A stretch of DNA of 64,000 nt from Primulina eburnea (lineage: Eukaryota; Streptophyta; Magnoliopsida; Lamiales; Gesneriaceae), in assembly GCF_022965805.1 (NCBI RefSeq), contig NC_133104.1, forward strand, positions 24,114,069 to 24,178,068, in the 5' to 3' direction. Shown one piece after another: positions 42,700 to 55,015 of the stretch. Made by a program: the position numbers and the translations under genes. Position 1 is the stretch's first letter. Each line of letters begins with the position of its first letter. The notes under the pieces were generated by a model. The model worked only from the letters and a program-made list of their open reading frames with translations. It was not told the DNA's origin and made no database searches.

Positions 42700-43742
42700 T
42701 ATCAAATCTTGAAAATTTAATCAATCTCAGAGTCTTACTGTTTTAAAAGAGAAACTCAAACATGTTACCAAAAATCTGTCAAATCGACAACGTATTAAAA
42801 ATTCATAAACATTTAAAAATACTGTTTTAACCCATGCCTCAAAAATCATAATGTGCGGAAGAAATGCAAGGTTCTTGGGTTTTCATGTGCACCCCGAGCT
42901 CAGCCTACTCAGTCTTCAACACCTCCAGTCTCCTCATCCACATGATCACCTGCATCAATCACACCTAGTGAGTCTAAAGACACAACACGCCTGAACTGTT
43001 ATAACAAGTACATATACATATCATGCACCATTGAAAAGTACTGTAACAAAAATAATTTTCGTGATTTTTTCAAAGCATAAAAATTTACATATCGGGTCAT
43101 ATCAGTTCATGTCATATCATATCGTCATATACGTATTCATTTTTATTTATTGAATTCAGTTCATTAGTTGTGACTTTCGTATCAGCTCTAGGTCGATGGA
43201 TCCATCTACGTATAACCGTGGTACCCGGCTACGAGGATATCAGCGACACTCTTACCTATCAATTGAGAATTGGCCTTATATGTTCGTGTTACTATTATTC
43301 ACAACCAACTCACCTCCTTCAAAAACATGTCACCGTATTCATCATTTGTAAAATTCATGCATATACATACATTTCTTAAAAGCAAGCATGCAATGTATTT
43401 TTCAGCATTATCATAAAAAATCATATTCATAATTCACATAAACATTTTAAATATGCATTTTCGGTTATTAGAGAACTGCCAGGACTACTAACCTTACTCG
43501 GGTGCAAAATGACCATTTTGCTCCTGAAACCCTATTTTGACCATTTTACCCTTGAATATTAAAACTTTGACCCAGTCCAATTCAACTTATCAAGTCAATT
43601 TAAAACATTCTTTTAATAAATCCTTAGATGTAAACTTTAGCCTATGAACGAAACCAAAATGATAAACAACCGCCTAGGCCAACTCATACATGAAACATAT
43701 TAAAACCCATAGACAGGCGCCTAGGTGCTGGCTGAGTAGCGA
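42700..43742 (-). repeat. 5' LTR of D, first part (left boundary uncertain)
   Basis: Shares short blocks with the C LTR (for example TAGTGAGTCTAAAGAC near 42966 against TAGTGAGCCTAAAGAC near 44062) but is otherwise different. Interrupted by C at 43742, where AGCGA (43738-43742) is the left target duplication. The stretch 42500-42700 holds nothing I can assign. Confidence 0.6.
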
Positions 43743-46700
43743 TGTGAGGGCCTGAGAATCCTTGCTTGTAATTTTGCGGAAAATTAAAAATTTTCTTTTT
43801 AAAATAATTAAAACGCCTCATTCATCACTAACCCGATAACAATGTTTAATGTTTAAAAATGTAGCAGCGGAAGAAAAGTAAAGTTGCCAAAAAAATAATA
43901 TTTTAAGAATATCCAACAACTTAAAAAAAATGTTTGAGCATCAAAATAAAATGGCACGTGCTGAAACTGAGGTCCTCGGGTGCCACTACTGCCGACCCAA
44001 GCTGGCTCACTGGTCCCCGGCTCCGGTCCCCTGCTCATCAGTACCTACAACAATCAAGTCTAGTGAGCCTAAAGACTCAGCATGCATTTAACTGGAAAAT
44101 ACTAAAATTTGCATGGGATAAAATTAACATGTCATGGGCATACTGAAAATAATCTGTACTGAGCAATTATAATACGTGCATAACTGAACTGATAATCATA
44201 GTAAAAATATTTGCTCCTTGGAGCCCTGTACTGAAATAACTGGTAAAATTTTCTGCTGAGATTATGTTTTACGCCTGTGGCCACTGCACTAACCTGAACT
44301 GATCGGTAAGTGGCTACCGGGGAGTCTGAAACTGATCTGAGCTGGCCGGTCACTGGCGACCGGGTGGTACCAAACTGAACTGAGCGGTCACTGGCGACCG
44401 TATAAAATAATACTCCCACATAGTGAATGAACCACAAGCCATATCGCATAAATCTCAAAAATAATCATTTTCTATTTTCATGCACGTAATATAATTAACT
44501 GGCATAATGAAATATCCTGTAAAAATTTTACCAACTGGAATGGATCGTCCCCAGGCTCGCTGCGACCTAAATATGCCATGAAAAATATGCAATAGATTTT
44601 TCTTGGATGAATGATGCACTAAAGTTTGAAAATTTTGACAATTACGCTTAACGGCTCCGTATTTTAATCATGACTCCGAACCAACCCGAACCAACACTGA
44701 ACCGTCATCACGTCATGATTAAAATACGCTAAACATACTGAAATTATGCTCCTAAAATGATGAGGGTCGAATTCATGTGAAACGGAGGCCAAAACGTGAA
44801 ACGCTCTTTCGAGAGTCAATTTGGCACGTCGCACCGTAAATTCTAGCACGACATCAAAAATGATCCGAATGACGAACGGTCAAAAACATGACCTTCCTAA
44901 CTCAATGAGGCACTGTCCAGTCCAAGGCCATAGGCTAAAAGCCAACCAAGAACTCCAACGGGCCTTCTGAACGACACAGCAACTTGCTGTAAATTTCCAG
45001 CAGTTGTGCACTCGCTTGTCTTGTGTTGTTTTCGAGTCTATTGGCAATTGGGGCGTGAACCACCGACCAGAGACCCTTACCAACATCCTAAGGAATGATC
45101 CAAACCATGGCTAAGGGCTTTTGGCCAGCCACAATTCGAACCATACCAGAAACAACACGAAAGTTCTTACCAAGGGCCCTCATGCGTGCGTGTGTGGTGT
45201 GTTGCTTCGATTAATGTCTCGTGTCGTTCCAGTGGCCATTTGATTGACCATGGCACGATCTAGACATCTAGGAGCATGGTATGAACCATGGCTAAGGGCC
45301 ATAGGCCAACCAAGATCCACACCAACCCACAAAACTCGAAATACATGCTGCTGTCAAAAGAAGGGAAAGCCGAGAGGGGAGGGGCCGTTCTTGTTGTTTG
45401 TTTAAAAACCGATGGGCCATGGACCAAGCCACCAAAAGGGCGACTTAGTCACGTCTTAGACATGCTAGGGGAGTGATCCAACCATGGCTATGAGCCCTAG
45501 GGCAGCCAGGATCAGATCCCATCCCCTTGACATAAAACCGAAATTCGAAGAGCATAAATGGGCGCATGGAAGTTGCTGTCAAATTCTGAGTTTTCAGCGC
45601 TATGGGGGCTGCATGAATGGACAAACACGATCCTAATGCATCCTATTACGTGTCTAGGAGTCGCCTTGGAAGCCTGGAGTCGAGCCATCCACCTGAAACC
45701 ATCAAAACTCAGAAAGGCGTGAGGTGCACAAGGAAACCGAAAAAAAAATCTGCATGTGTTTCTTTTGAAAAAAAAAAATCTGATGTGTGTGTTCGGTTTT
45801 TGCACAACAAAATGATCATGTGATGATAAATAAAAGATAATAGGACTTGATTGAGGTTTTGAAGAATCTAGACATGCCTGGTTCGTTTTTGAATGAAAAA
45901 CGAATTAAATGACGACGACGCGGCACGGAGGAGACGAAGCGCTTTTCCTTCCTTCTTTTCTCTCTTGATGCACACGATTTTCTACCATAAAGCTCTACTG
46001 AAAACTCACGGTTTTTACTCTAAATTGTGATCTGAATTTCGAGAATGGGGAGAGGTGAGGGAGGCTAGGAAGATAATATAGGAGATTGCAATATTGTTGG
46101 AATAGGAGAAATCATTTCTATCTTCTAGTTGTGAGATAAAGGGAATGGTTTGATATCAAAATATTTTTGATGGGATAAAGAGGGTGCATAGGGTCGAATA
46201 TAAGTCTAGGTGCAAGGGAAAAATGGCTTAATTAAATTATTTGGTAGAGATTTAAAAGTTGGGAAAGATATCTATCTAGAAAAGTTTTAAGGAGATAATT
46301 AAAGAATGAGTTGCAACAATCAAAAATTAAATCTTTCAAAGGGGGAGAGGGCCGATTCTTAACCAGAAAAATGGGATGGAATATTGCTTATTTATCAATA
46401 TTGAAGATTTAGTATGATAGAATTATCTCCCAAGAAAATGGATAAGGGAAGATAATCAAATAATTGGATTGGCAAAATCCTCAAATTAAATCAATGAATG
46501 GGCCGAAAATTCTAAGATAATGGAGGGGAAAAAATATTTTCTAAAATCTTGTATTTTAAATCTCTAGTGTTTAATTTACCCAATAAATATATTATGGAAT
46601 TAAAGATTTGATTATCTAACTTATTTACTATTCTATCTCAACTTAATTAGATAATCCCATAAACTTTATTTTACACTAAAATCACTTATTATTTAGCTTA

Positions 46701-46919
46701 AATAAATTCTAGTAATATTTTCCAATTATTAAAATTTATCTCTATGCTCCAACTCCGGTCCGGCCTCACTGAATTTACTGAAAAGCTGAAAATTAAACTA
46801 CTTCATTAAATAAATAAATTTAAAGAATTTAAATACCCATGCAAATAAAATAAATTATTTTAATTTAAATGCTAGGAATTATGCATGGCTTATACGTAGT
46901 CTAAGTTACGGGCTCTACA
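43743..46919 (-). repeat. 3' LTR of C (3177 bp)
   Basis: TGTGAGGGCCTGAG ... GGGCTCTACA. Contains three CGGT-ACCG inverted repeats (44304-44400). Short open frames in it recur in the other LTR and have no protein similarity. Confidence 0.95.
44304..44400. repeat. Three CGGTCACTGGCGACCG inverted repeats in the C LTR
   Basis: CGGTAAGTGGCTACCG at 44304-44319 and CGGTCACTGGCGACCG at 44347-44362 and 44385-44400. Arms of 4-6 bp flank a 6-8-base loop. Repeated in the 5' LTR at about 52400-52497. Compensating arm changes (GGTA/TACC against GGTC/GACC) suggest the pairing matters. Confidence 0.75.
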
Positions 46920-46940
46920 ATCCTCCCCCCCTTAAAAGAA
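46920..46940 (-). other. Polypurine tract of C
   Basis: CTTTTAAGGGGGGGGAGGA on the minus strand directly before the LTR start TGTAGAGCCC; eight Gs in a row. Confidence 0.88.
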
Positions 46941-46955
46941 ATTTCGTCCTCGAAA

Positions 46956-47381
46956 TTAGAACTCACCGAATAGCTCAGGGTAACGACTCCTCATCTCGGG
47001 CTCAGACTCCCAAGTAGCTTCCTCCTCTGAGTGATTAAGCCACTTGACTTTTACTCGTTTGACCAGCTTGGTCCGAAGCTTCTTCTCCTGTCTGTCTAGT
47101 ATCTGCACTGGTCTCTCCTCATAAGACAGGTTCTGGGTAAGTTGCAACGGCTCAAAATTCAGCACATGCGAGGGATTTGCCATATACTTCCTTAGCATGG
47201 AGACGTGAAACACATTGTGTACTCCGGCCAGTTTCGGCGGAAGAGCCACACGATAAGCTAGCGTCCCAACTCTGTCGAGGATCTCAAACGGTCCAATGAA
47301 TCTCGGACTGAGCTTCCCATTCCTCCCAAATATCATGACAGCTTTCATAGGTGCTATCTTCACAAAGACATGGTCGCCCAC
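46956..47381 (-). CDS. pol: C integrase C-terminus and chromodomain
   Basis: The GPF/Y module (SPRFIGPFEILDRVGTLAYRVALPP, VFHVSMLRKY) is followed by a chromodomain-like end (VKVKWLNHSEEEATWESE, YPELF). Chromodomains direct chromovirus integration to particular heterochromatin. Open for 141 codons to the natural stop at 46956. Confidence 0.9.
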   Translation of the reverse strand: MGDHVFVKIAPMKAVMIFGRNGKLSPRFIGPFEILDRVGTLAYRVALPPKLAGVHNVFHVSMLRKYMANPSHVLNFEPLQLTQNLSYEERPVQILDRQEKKLRTKLVKRVKVKWLNHSEEEATWESEPEMRSRYPELFGEF

Positions 47382-47405
47382 TACGAACTCTAGATCTCTC
47401 CTTCT

Positions 47406-48302
47406 CTAATCTGCATAGCTTTTCTGTCGACTCTGAGCAGTCCTCATCCTATCACGGATCTTGACTACTACCTCTGCTGCCTGCTGGACAATCTCTGGAC
47501 CCAACTCTGCTCTCTCTCCTACTTCATCCCAATGAACAGAAGATCTACACTTGCGGCCATACAGCGCTTCATACGGAGCCATACCAATAGAAGACTGGAA
47601 GCTGTTATTATAGGTGAACTCAATCAGTGGCAATTTCGACTCCCAACTCCCTGAGAAATCAATGACGCAAGCGCGGAGAAGATCCTCCAAAATCTGAATA
47701 ACTCGCTCCGACTGCCCATCTGTCAGCGGATGAAAGGCTGTGCTAAACAGCAACTTCGTACCCAAAGTCGAATGCAAACTCTTCCAAAATGAGGAAGTGA
47801 ATCTGGGATCTCTGTCGGATACGATAGAAACTGGAATGCCATGTAGTCGGACTATCTCTCAGATATACAGCTCTGCATACTGAATCATGGTGAATGTCGT
47901 CTTAATAGGAAAGAAGTGCGCTGATTTGGTAAGACGATCTACAATCACCCATATGGCATTCGATCCTCTGGCTGACCTCGGCAAACCGGTCACAAAATCC
48001 ATGGTGACGTTCTCCCACTTCCACTCAGGAATAGCAAGGGGCTTGAGCAAACCTACTGGTCTCTGATGCTCGGCCTTCACTAACTGACAGGTCAGACACT
48101 CGGACACAAACCGTCGAATGTCCTTCTTCATACCCGGCCACCAATACAATAGCTGCAGATCCTTGTACATCTTCGTACTCCCAGGATGAATGGAGTACGG
48201 GGACATATGGGCCTCCGATAAGATGTCTGCTCGGATAGAATCACTGCTAGGAACCCATATCCTGTCTCGGTATCTCACAATACCGTCGGTGACTGTATAC
48301 AA
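47406..48302 (-). pseudogene. pol: C integrase zinc-binding domain and catalytic core
   Basis: The HHCC module (SIHPGSTKMYKDLQLLYWWP, SECLTCQLVKAEHQRP) and the first catalytic Asp (MDFVTGLP) are in 47859-48302. A TGA after AELYI breaks the frame. The second part (47406-47858) has SDRDPRF and [14 protein letters not shown] with the Asp and Glu, then [15 protein letters not shown] second stop near 47406 separates it from the chromodomain block. Confidence 0.9.
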
Positions 48303-49333
48303 GACACTGCCTTGGCTTCATCTCTCTTCTCCCACTGTGCCAATTGCTCATCTGCTGACTGACCACTGCGAATACGGTCAAGAAAGGAAGACTGAATGGT
48401 CAAGGTAGATAGACGTGGAACTCTACCTCGAGGATAAGTCTCGAGATCAAACCTCTGCATCTCAGTCTGAAGAGGTTTCTGCATCGTCAAATGAGCCATC
48501 ACTGCGACTTTCCTGCTCAAAGCATCTGCAACTACATTAGCTTTACCCGGGTGGTAGCTAATGTCACAATTGTAGTCTTTCACAAGCTCCAACCAACACC
48601 TCTGACGCATGTTCAGCTCCTTCTGCGTAAAGAAATACTTGAGGCTCTTGTGGTCGGTAAAGATCTGGCACTTCTCTCCATACATATAATGCCTCCAAAT
48701 CTTCAAGGCAAAAACTACGGCCGCTAACTCTAGATCATGGGTGGGGTAGTTCTTCTCGTGGATTTTCAGCTGTCGAGAAGCATACGCTATCACTCTCCCA
48801 TGCTGCATCAGAACTGCACCAAGACCGAGCTTCGAAGCATCTGTATAAAGGACAAACTCACCAGATCCTGACGGTACGGCCAAAACGGGTGCTGAGATAA
48901 GAGCTTGCTTCAAAGTATCGAAGCTCTTCTGACATTCCTCGCTCCAAACAAATTTAGCATTCTTCTTGGTCAATGATGTGATTGGAACTGCAATCGAGGA
49001 GAATCCCTTAATGAACTTTCGATAATATCCTTCCGAGCCAAGAAAACTGCGAATCTCTGATGCATTCTGCGGCACAACCCAATCCCGGACTGCTGCAACT
49101 TTCGCCGGGTCCACTTCAATGCCACTGCTGGAAACAATGTGGCCTAAGAACGCCACATTCTCTAACCAAAATTCGCACTTACTGAACTTTGCGAACAATT
49201 TATGCTTCTGCAGGGTCTGCAACACTGTAGTCAAATGCCTGCTGTGATCCTCTTGACTCTTGGAGTAGACGAGAATGTCGTCTATGAACACTATCACAAA
49301 CTGGTCAAGGTACGGCTGAAATACGCGATTCAT
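48275..49333 (-). CDS. pol: C reverse transcriptase (C-terminal half) and RNase H
   Basis: Contains [15 protein letters not shown] with the catalytic Asp pair, [16 protein letters not shown], and RNase H ([59 protein letters not shown]). Linked to the upstream half by a frameshift at 49330-49333 and to integrase by another at about 48300. Confidence 0.92.
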   Translation of the reverse strand: MNRVFQPYLDQFVIVFIDDILVYSKSQEDHSRHLTTVLQTLQKHKLFAKFSKCEFWLENVAFLGHIVSSSGIEVDPAKVAAVRDWVVPQNASEIRSFLGSEGYYRKFIKGFSSIAVPITSLTKKNAKFVWSEECQKSFDTLKQALISAPVLAVPSGSGEFVLYTDASKLGLGAVLMQHGRVIAYASRQLKIHEKNYPTHDLELAAVVFALKIWRHYMYGEKCQIFTDHKSLKYFFTQKELNMRQRCWLELVKDYNCDISYHPGKANVVADALSRKVAVMAHLTMQKPLQTEMQRFDLETYPRGRVPRLSTLTIQSSFLDRIRSGQSADEQLAQWEKRDEAKAVSCIQSPTVL

Positions 49334-50339
49334 GAGATCAAGATTGCTGGCGCATTCGTCAGACCGAACGGCATCACAAGGAACTCATAGTGACCATAAC
49401 GAGTCCTGAAGGCAGTCTTGGAAACATCAGCATCTCTAACTCTCAACTGATGATAACCGGAACGCAGATCTATCTTGGAGAAAATCGAAGCTCCCTGCAA
49501 CTGATCAAATAGTTCCTCAATCCTCGGAAGTGGGTAATTGTTCTTCACTGTAACCCTGTTCAACTCCCGGTAGTCAATACACAGCCTCATCGAGCCATCT
49601 TTCTTCTTAACAAACAAGACTGGCGCGCCCCAAGGTGAGAAACTAGGGCGAATGAACTCTTTGTCAAGAAGTTCCTGAATCTGATTCTTAAGCTCTGCCA
49701 TCTCTGTTGGTGCAAGTCGGTACGGCGCTTTGGAGATCGGAGCCGTACCTGGCATAAGCTCAATGGAAAACTCCACCTCTCTCTCAGGTGGCATACCCGA
49801 GACGTCTTCCGGAAAAACGTCTAAGAAATCTCTGACCACTGGAACATCTGAAGCTGACTGACTGGGTTCCTCGGGGACAGATAAAAAGGTCGCTAGAAAT
49901 GCCCGACACCCTCTATGCATGAGCTTCCTGGCCTGAACATAAGGAATAATGCGCGGTAAAGGAAAGTACATGTCCAGCTCAAATAAGAACTGCTCCATTC
50001 CAGGCGGTCGGACAAGAACGGATCTCCGCTGGAAGTCTATCAACACTCTGTTCCTCATTAGCCAGTCCATCCCTAGGATAATGTCAAATTCCGGCATCGG
50101 TAGCACAATCAGATCCGCATAAACAAGATTACCGTGCAGCTCCAGATCTATATCTCGGATAACATTGGTAGCTGCCATCTCCTCGCCTGACGGCAACACT
50201 ACTGAAAAGGCTATGTCCAGTCCAATGGTCTTGATCTTGAGAAAGTTCGCAAAGACCTCCGAAATAAACGAGTGAGTCGCCCCTGTATCTATCAGGGCTT
50301 TTGTAGCTGACCTCTTAATAAAAATTCTCCCTGAAAGTT
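49330..50339 (-). CDS. pol: C protease and reverse transcriptase (N-terminal half)
   Basis: The protease active site [10 protein letters not shown] is near 50300, followed by [11 protein letters not shown] fingers: [75 protein letters not shown]. The frame ends at ILIS where the sequence should continue to the FIDD box, a single frameshift. Confidence 0.92.
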
Positions 50340-50550
50340 TAGAACCTCAAGCTGAAACCAAAAATCCCAAGGACTATCCTATAGACATGCAAAGGCCAAA
50401 GTTCTTCTAACTTAAATCCCCAAAATATTTCTGAGTAGAGTATGCAATCCTATAACAGTTCTAAGTTCAAAAATTTATCCCGATTCCCAAAATGATGAAA
50501 TTTGAATAATATCTTAAAGCTTAAAGGTACATGTCATCAGCATAGTCTCC
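50340..50550 (-). other. C gag-pol spacer
   Basis: About 210 bp without an ORF between the gag stop and the protease. No frameshift heptamer evident. Confidence 0.5.
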
Positions 50551-50558
50551 GGATTCAT

Positions 50559-51626
50559 TTATGTGGCATGTAGAGCAAAAACTCTGCCTTGGGTAGGCAG
50601 ATTCCTCTGAGGGCACTGTAGCAACACGTGGTCTGGACTGCCACACTTAAAACACTTTCCTGAGCCAGCCATACATGCTCCAGGATGGCGACGTGAGCAC
50701 CTGGGACAGACTGGGTGCTCCTGAGTCCTCGGGGCTGGGCGTCCCCGCTGCTGCTGTTGCTGGGGCCCTCTGTTCCTAGGCGGTCCATGATACGGCCTCT
50801 TATTCTGCTGCTGATGTTGATGAGGAGGAGGGCGGTGTGGTGCCTGGATTGGGCGCTTGCCCTGGCGGTCTCTCTCGATATCCCGCTGATCCTGCTCTGC
50901 GGCTAAGGCTTTGGAGACTACGATCTCATAAGAAGTAGGGTCAGACACCCTAACATCCCGGCGCAAGACCGGCCGTAAACCCACCAGGAAATGCATCAAT
51001 TTGGCTCTGGCATCATTTGCTATCAGAGGCACAAAGTGACAGCCCCTCTCGAACTTACGGATGAACTCCGTAACCGTCATCTCACCCTGCCTCAAGCTCA
51101 TAAACTCCGTTGTCAATCGGGTGTGCACTTCCTCAGTAAAATACTTGGAGTAGAAAACCTCCGTGAAACGTGCCCAAGTCAGCGTAGCCAAGTTCAAGGC
51201 TACCGAAGCTCCTTCCCACCATAAGCGGGCATCTCCACTGAATAAATATGTGGCGCATCGAACTCTGTCCGTATCTCCAAGCTCCATGAACTGGAAGATA
51301 ACCTCGAGAGATTTGATCCATCCCTCGGCAACTATGGGGTCAGATGTCCCAGAGAATTCCTTCGGGCGCATCTTCATGAATCTCTCATAAACAGCCTCGG
51401 GCCCTGTCGGCCTGGCTGCTCCAGCGACATCGGCATTGTTCCCCGCAAACTGTGCGAAGAACCGAGTCATCCCAGCCAACATCTGGGCATTCATATCCGG
51501 TGGAGGTGGAGGGGGTAAATTCTCCTCCTGATGCTGCTCTTCCCTGTCCTCCTGGCGAGGTTCCTCATTAACCCTCGGGCGTCCCACTTGGCGTCTAGGG
51601 GGCATACTGCTCCATACATAACCCAT
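50559..51626 (-). CDS. gag: C gag, intact
   Basis: Open for 355 codons; the likely start is MPPRRQVGRP at about 51605. The gag domain is at residues ~75-240 (YERFMKMRPKEFSGTSDP, RCATYLFSGDARLWWEGA, EFMSLRQGEMTVTEFIRKFERG). A Pro/Gln/His-rich linker and a CCHC zinc knuckle CFKCGSPDHVLLQC near the C-terminus follow. Confidence 0.93.
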   Translation of the reverse strand: MGYVWSSMPPRRQVGRPRVNEEPRQEDREEQHQEENLPPPPPPDMNAQMLAGMTRFFAQFAGNNADVAGAARPTGPEAVYERFMKMRPKEFSGTSDPIVAEGWIKSLEVIFQFMELGDTDRVRCATYLFSGDARLWWEGASVALNLATLTWARFTEVFYSKYFTEEVHTRLTTEFMSLRQGEMTVTEFIRKFERGCHFVPLIANDARAKLMHFLVGLRPVLRRDVRVSDPTSYEIVVSKALAAEQDQRDIERDRQGKRPIQAPHRPPPHQHQQQNKRPYHGPPRNRGPQQQQQRGRPAPRTQEHPVCPRCSRRHPGACMAGSGKCFKCGSPDHVLLQCPQRNLPTQGRVFALHAT

Positions 51627-51824
51627 ACGTAACTAACATGCATAATTCCATAATTTATTTAAATACTGAACAATAAATCTGGATATAAACATTTCATGAA
51701 AACGTGTTGTCCAAATAATTCATGCTTTTAAATAAAATGCTGTAATATAAAACTTACAGACCGAAGACGTGGATTCGTGAGCTTCTCGTGGTCAGTAATA
51801 GTGTAACCCTTTACAAGAACATAG

Positions 51825-51836
51825 GCTCTGATACCA
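51825..51836 (-). other. Primer binding site, initiator tRNA-Met type (C)
   Basis: TGGTATCAGAGC on the minus strand, two bases from the 5' LTR at 51839. Confidence 0.93.
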
Positions 51837-51838
51837 AC

Positions 51839-54800
51839 TGTGAGGGCCTGAGAATCCTTGCTTGTAATTTTGCGGAAAATTAAAAAATTTCTTTTTAAAA
51901 TAATTAAAACGCCTCATTCATCACTAACCCGATAACAACGTTTAATGTTTAAAAATGTAGCAGCGGAAGAAAAGTAAAGTTGCCAAAAAAATAATATTTT
52001 AAGAATATCCAACAACTTAAAAAAAATGTTTGAACATCAAAATAAAATGGCACGTGCTGAAACTGAGGTCCTTGGGTGCCACTACTGCCGACCCAAGCTG
52101 GCTCACTGGTCCCCGGCTCCGGTCCCCTGCTCATCAGTACCTACAACAATCAAGTCTAGTGAGCCTAAAGACTCAGCATGCATTTAACAGGAAAATACTA
52201 AAATTTGCATGGGATAAAATTAACATGTCATGGGCATACTGAAAATAATCTGTACTGAGCAATTATAATACGTGCATAACTGAACTGATAATCATAGTAA
52301 AAATATTTGCTCCTTGGAGCCCTGTACTGAAATAACTGGTAAAATTTTCTACTGAGATTATGTTTTACGCCTGTGGCCACTGCACTAAGCTGAACTGATC
52401 GGTAACTGGCTACCGGGGAGTCTGAAACTGATCTGAGCTGGCCGGTCACTGGCGACCGGGTGGTACCAAACTGAACTGAGCGGTCACTGGCGACCGTATA
52501 AAATAATACTCTCACATAGTGAATGAACCACAAGCCATATCGCATAAATCTCAAAAATAATCATTTTCTATTTTCATGCACGTAATATAATTAACTGGCA
52601 TAATGAAATATCCTGTAAAAATTTTACCAACTGGAATGGATCGTCCCCAGGCTCGCTGCGACCTAAATATGCCATGAAAAATATGCAATAGATTTTTCTT
52701 GGATGAATGATGCACTAAAGTTTGAAAATTTTGACAATTACGCTTAACGGCTCCGTATTTTAATCATGACTCCGAACCAACCCGAATCAACACTGAACCG
52801 TCATCACGTCATGATTAAAATACGCTAAACATACTGAAATTATGCTCCTAAAATGATGAGGGTCAAATTCATGTGAAACGGAGGCCAAAACGTGAAACGC
52901 TCTTTCGAGAGTCAATTTGGCACGTCGCACCGTAAATTCTAGCACGACCTCAAAAATGATCCGAATGACGAACGGTCGAAAACATGACCTTCCTAACTCA
53001 ATGAGGCACTGTCCAGTCCAAGGCCATAGGCTAAAAGCCAACCAAGAACTCCAACGGGCCTTCTGAACGACACAGCAACTTGCTGTAAATTTCCAGCAGT
53101 TGTGCACTCGCTTGTCTTGTGTTGTTTTCGAGTCTATTGGCAATTGGGGCGTGAACCACCGACCAGAGACCCTTACCAACATCCTAAGGAATGATCCAAA
53201 CCATGGCTAAGGGCTTTTGGCCAGCCACAATTCGAACCATACCAGAAACAACACGGAAGTTCTTACCAAGGGCCCTCATGCGTGCGTGTGTGGTGTGTTG
53301 CTTCGATTAATGTCTCGTGTCGTTCCAGTGGCCATTTGATTGACCATGGCACAATCTAGACATCTAGGGGCATAGTATGAACCGTGGCTAAGGGCCATAG
53401 GCCAACCAAGATCCACACCAACCCACAAAACTCGAAATACATGCTGCTGTCAAAAGAAGGGAAAGCCGAGAGGGGAGGGGCCGTTCTTGTTGTTTGTTTA
53501 AAAATTGATGGGCCATGGACCAAGCCACAAAAAGGGCGACTTAGTCACGTCTTAGACATGCTAGGGGAGTGATCCAACCATGGCTATGAGCCCTAGGGCA
53601 GCCAGGATCAGATCCCATCCCCTTGACATAAAACCGAAATTCGAAGAGCATAAATGGGCGCATGGAAGTTGCTGTCAAATTCTGAGTTTTCAGCGCTATG
53701 GGGGCTGCATGAATTGACAAACACGATCCTAATGCATCCTATTACATTCTAGGAGTCGCCTTGGAAGCCTGGAGTCGAGCCATCCACCTGAAACCATCAA
53801 AACTCAGAAAGGCGTGAGGTGCACAAGGAAACCGAAAAAAAAATCTGCATGTGTTTCTTTTGAAAAAAAAAAAATCTGATGTGTGTGTTCGGTTTTTGCA
53901 CAACAAAATGATCATGTGATGATAAATAAAAGAAAATAGGACTTGATTGAGGTTTTGAAAGAATCTAGACATGCCTGGTTCATTTTTGAATGAAAAACGA
54001 ATTAAATGACGTCGACGCGGCACGGAGGAGACGGAGCGCTTTTCCTTCCTTCTTTTCTCTCTTGATGCACACGATTTTCTACCCTAAAGCTCTACTGAAA
54101 ACTCACGGTTTTTACTCTAAATTGTGATCTGAATTTCGAGAATGGGGAGAGGTGAGGGAGGCTAGGAAGATAATATAGGAGATTGCAATATTGTTGGAAT
54201 AGGAGAAATCATTTCTATCTTCAAGTTGTGAGATAAAGGGAATGGTTTGATATCAAAATATTTTTGATGGGATAAGAGGGTGCATAGGGTCGAATATAAG
54301 TCTAGGTGCAAGGGAAAAATGGCTTAATTAAATTATTTGGTAGAGATTTAAAAGTTGGGAAAGATATCTATTTAGAAAAGTTTTAAGGAGATAATTAAAG
54401 AATGAGTTGCAACAATCAAAAATTAAATCTTTCAAAGGGGGAGAGGGCCGATTCTTAACAAGAAAAATGGGATGGAATATTGCTTGATTATCAATATTGA
54501 AGATTTAGTATGATAGAATTATCTCCCAAGAAAATGGATAAGGGAAGATAATCAAATAATTGGATTGGCAAAATCCTCAAATTAAATCAATGAAGGGGCC
54601 GAAAATTCTAAGATAATGGAGGGGAAAAAATATTTTCTAAAATCTTGTATTTTAAATCTCTAGTGTTTAATTTACCCAATAAATATATTATGGAATTAAG
54701 GATTTGATTATCTAACTTATTTACTATTCTATCTCAACTTAATTAGATAATCCCATAAACTTTATTTTACACTAAAATCACTTATTATTTAGCTTAAATA

Positions 54801-55015
54801 AATTCTAGTAATATTTCCCAATTATTAAAATTTATCTCTATGCTCCAACTCCGGTCCGGCCTCACTGAATTTACTGAAAAACTGAAAATTAAACTACTGC
54901 ATGAAATAAATAAATTTAAAAAATTTAAATACCCATGCAAATAAAATAAATTATTTTAATTTAAATGCTAGGAATTATGCATGGCTTATACGTAGTCTAA
55001 GTTACGGGCTCTACA
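51839..55015 (-). repeat. 5' LTR of C (3177 bp)
   Basis: Near-identical partner of 43743-46919. Ends GGGCTCTACA, followed by the target duplicate AGCGA (55016-55020). Confidence 0.95.

Larger units (their letters stand above)
43743..55015 (-). mobile_element. Element C: nearly complete Tekay-like chromovirus
   Basis: Minus strand. 5' LTR 51839-55015, Met PBS, gag, protease-RT-RNase H-integrase with chromodomain, PPT, 3' LTR 43743-46919. Both LTRs are 3177 bp and differ at roughly 50 positions by my eye count (about 1.5%). Target duplication AGCGA is perfect (43738-43742, 55016-55020). It has only a few frameshifts or stops, making it the youngest complete gypsy element here. Confidence 0.95.

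Noticed and set aside
43853..46000. Several 60-110-codon ORFs (e.g. at 43853, 44132, 44880, 45288, 45512)
   Set aside because: Each recurs at the same place in the other C LTR (51949, 52228, 52787, 53384, 53742) with non-synonymous changes and frame loss; they lie in non-coding LTR.
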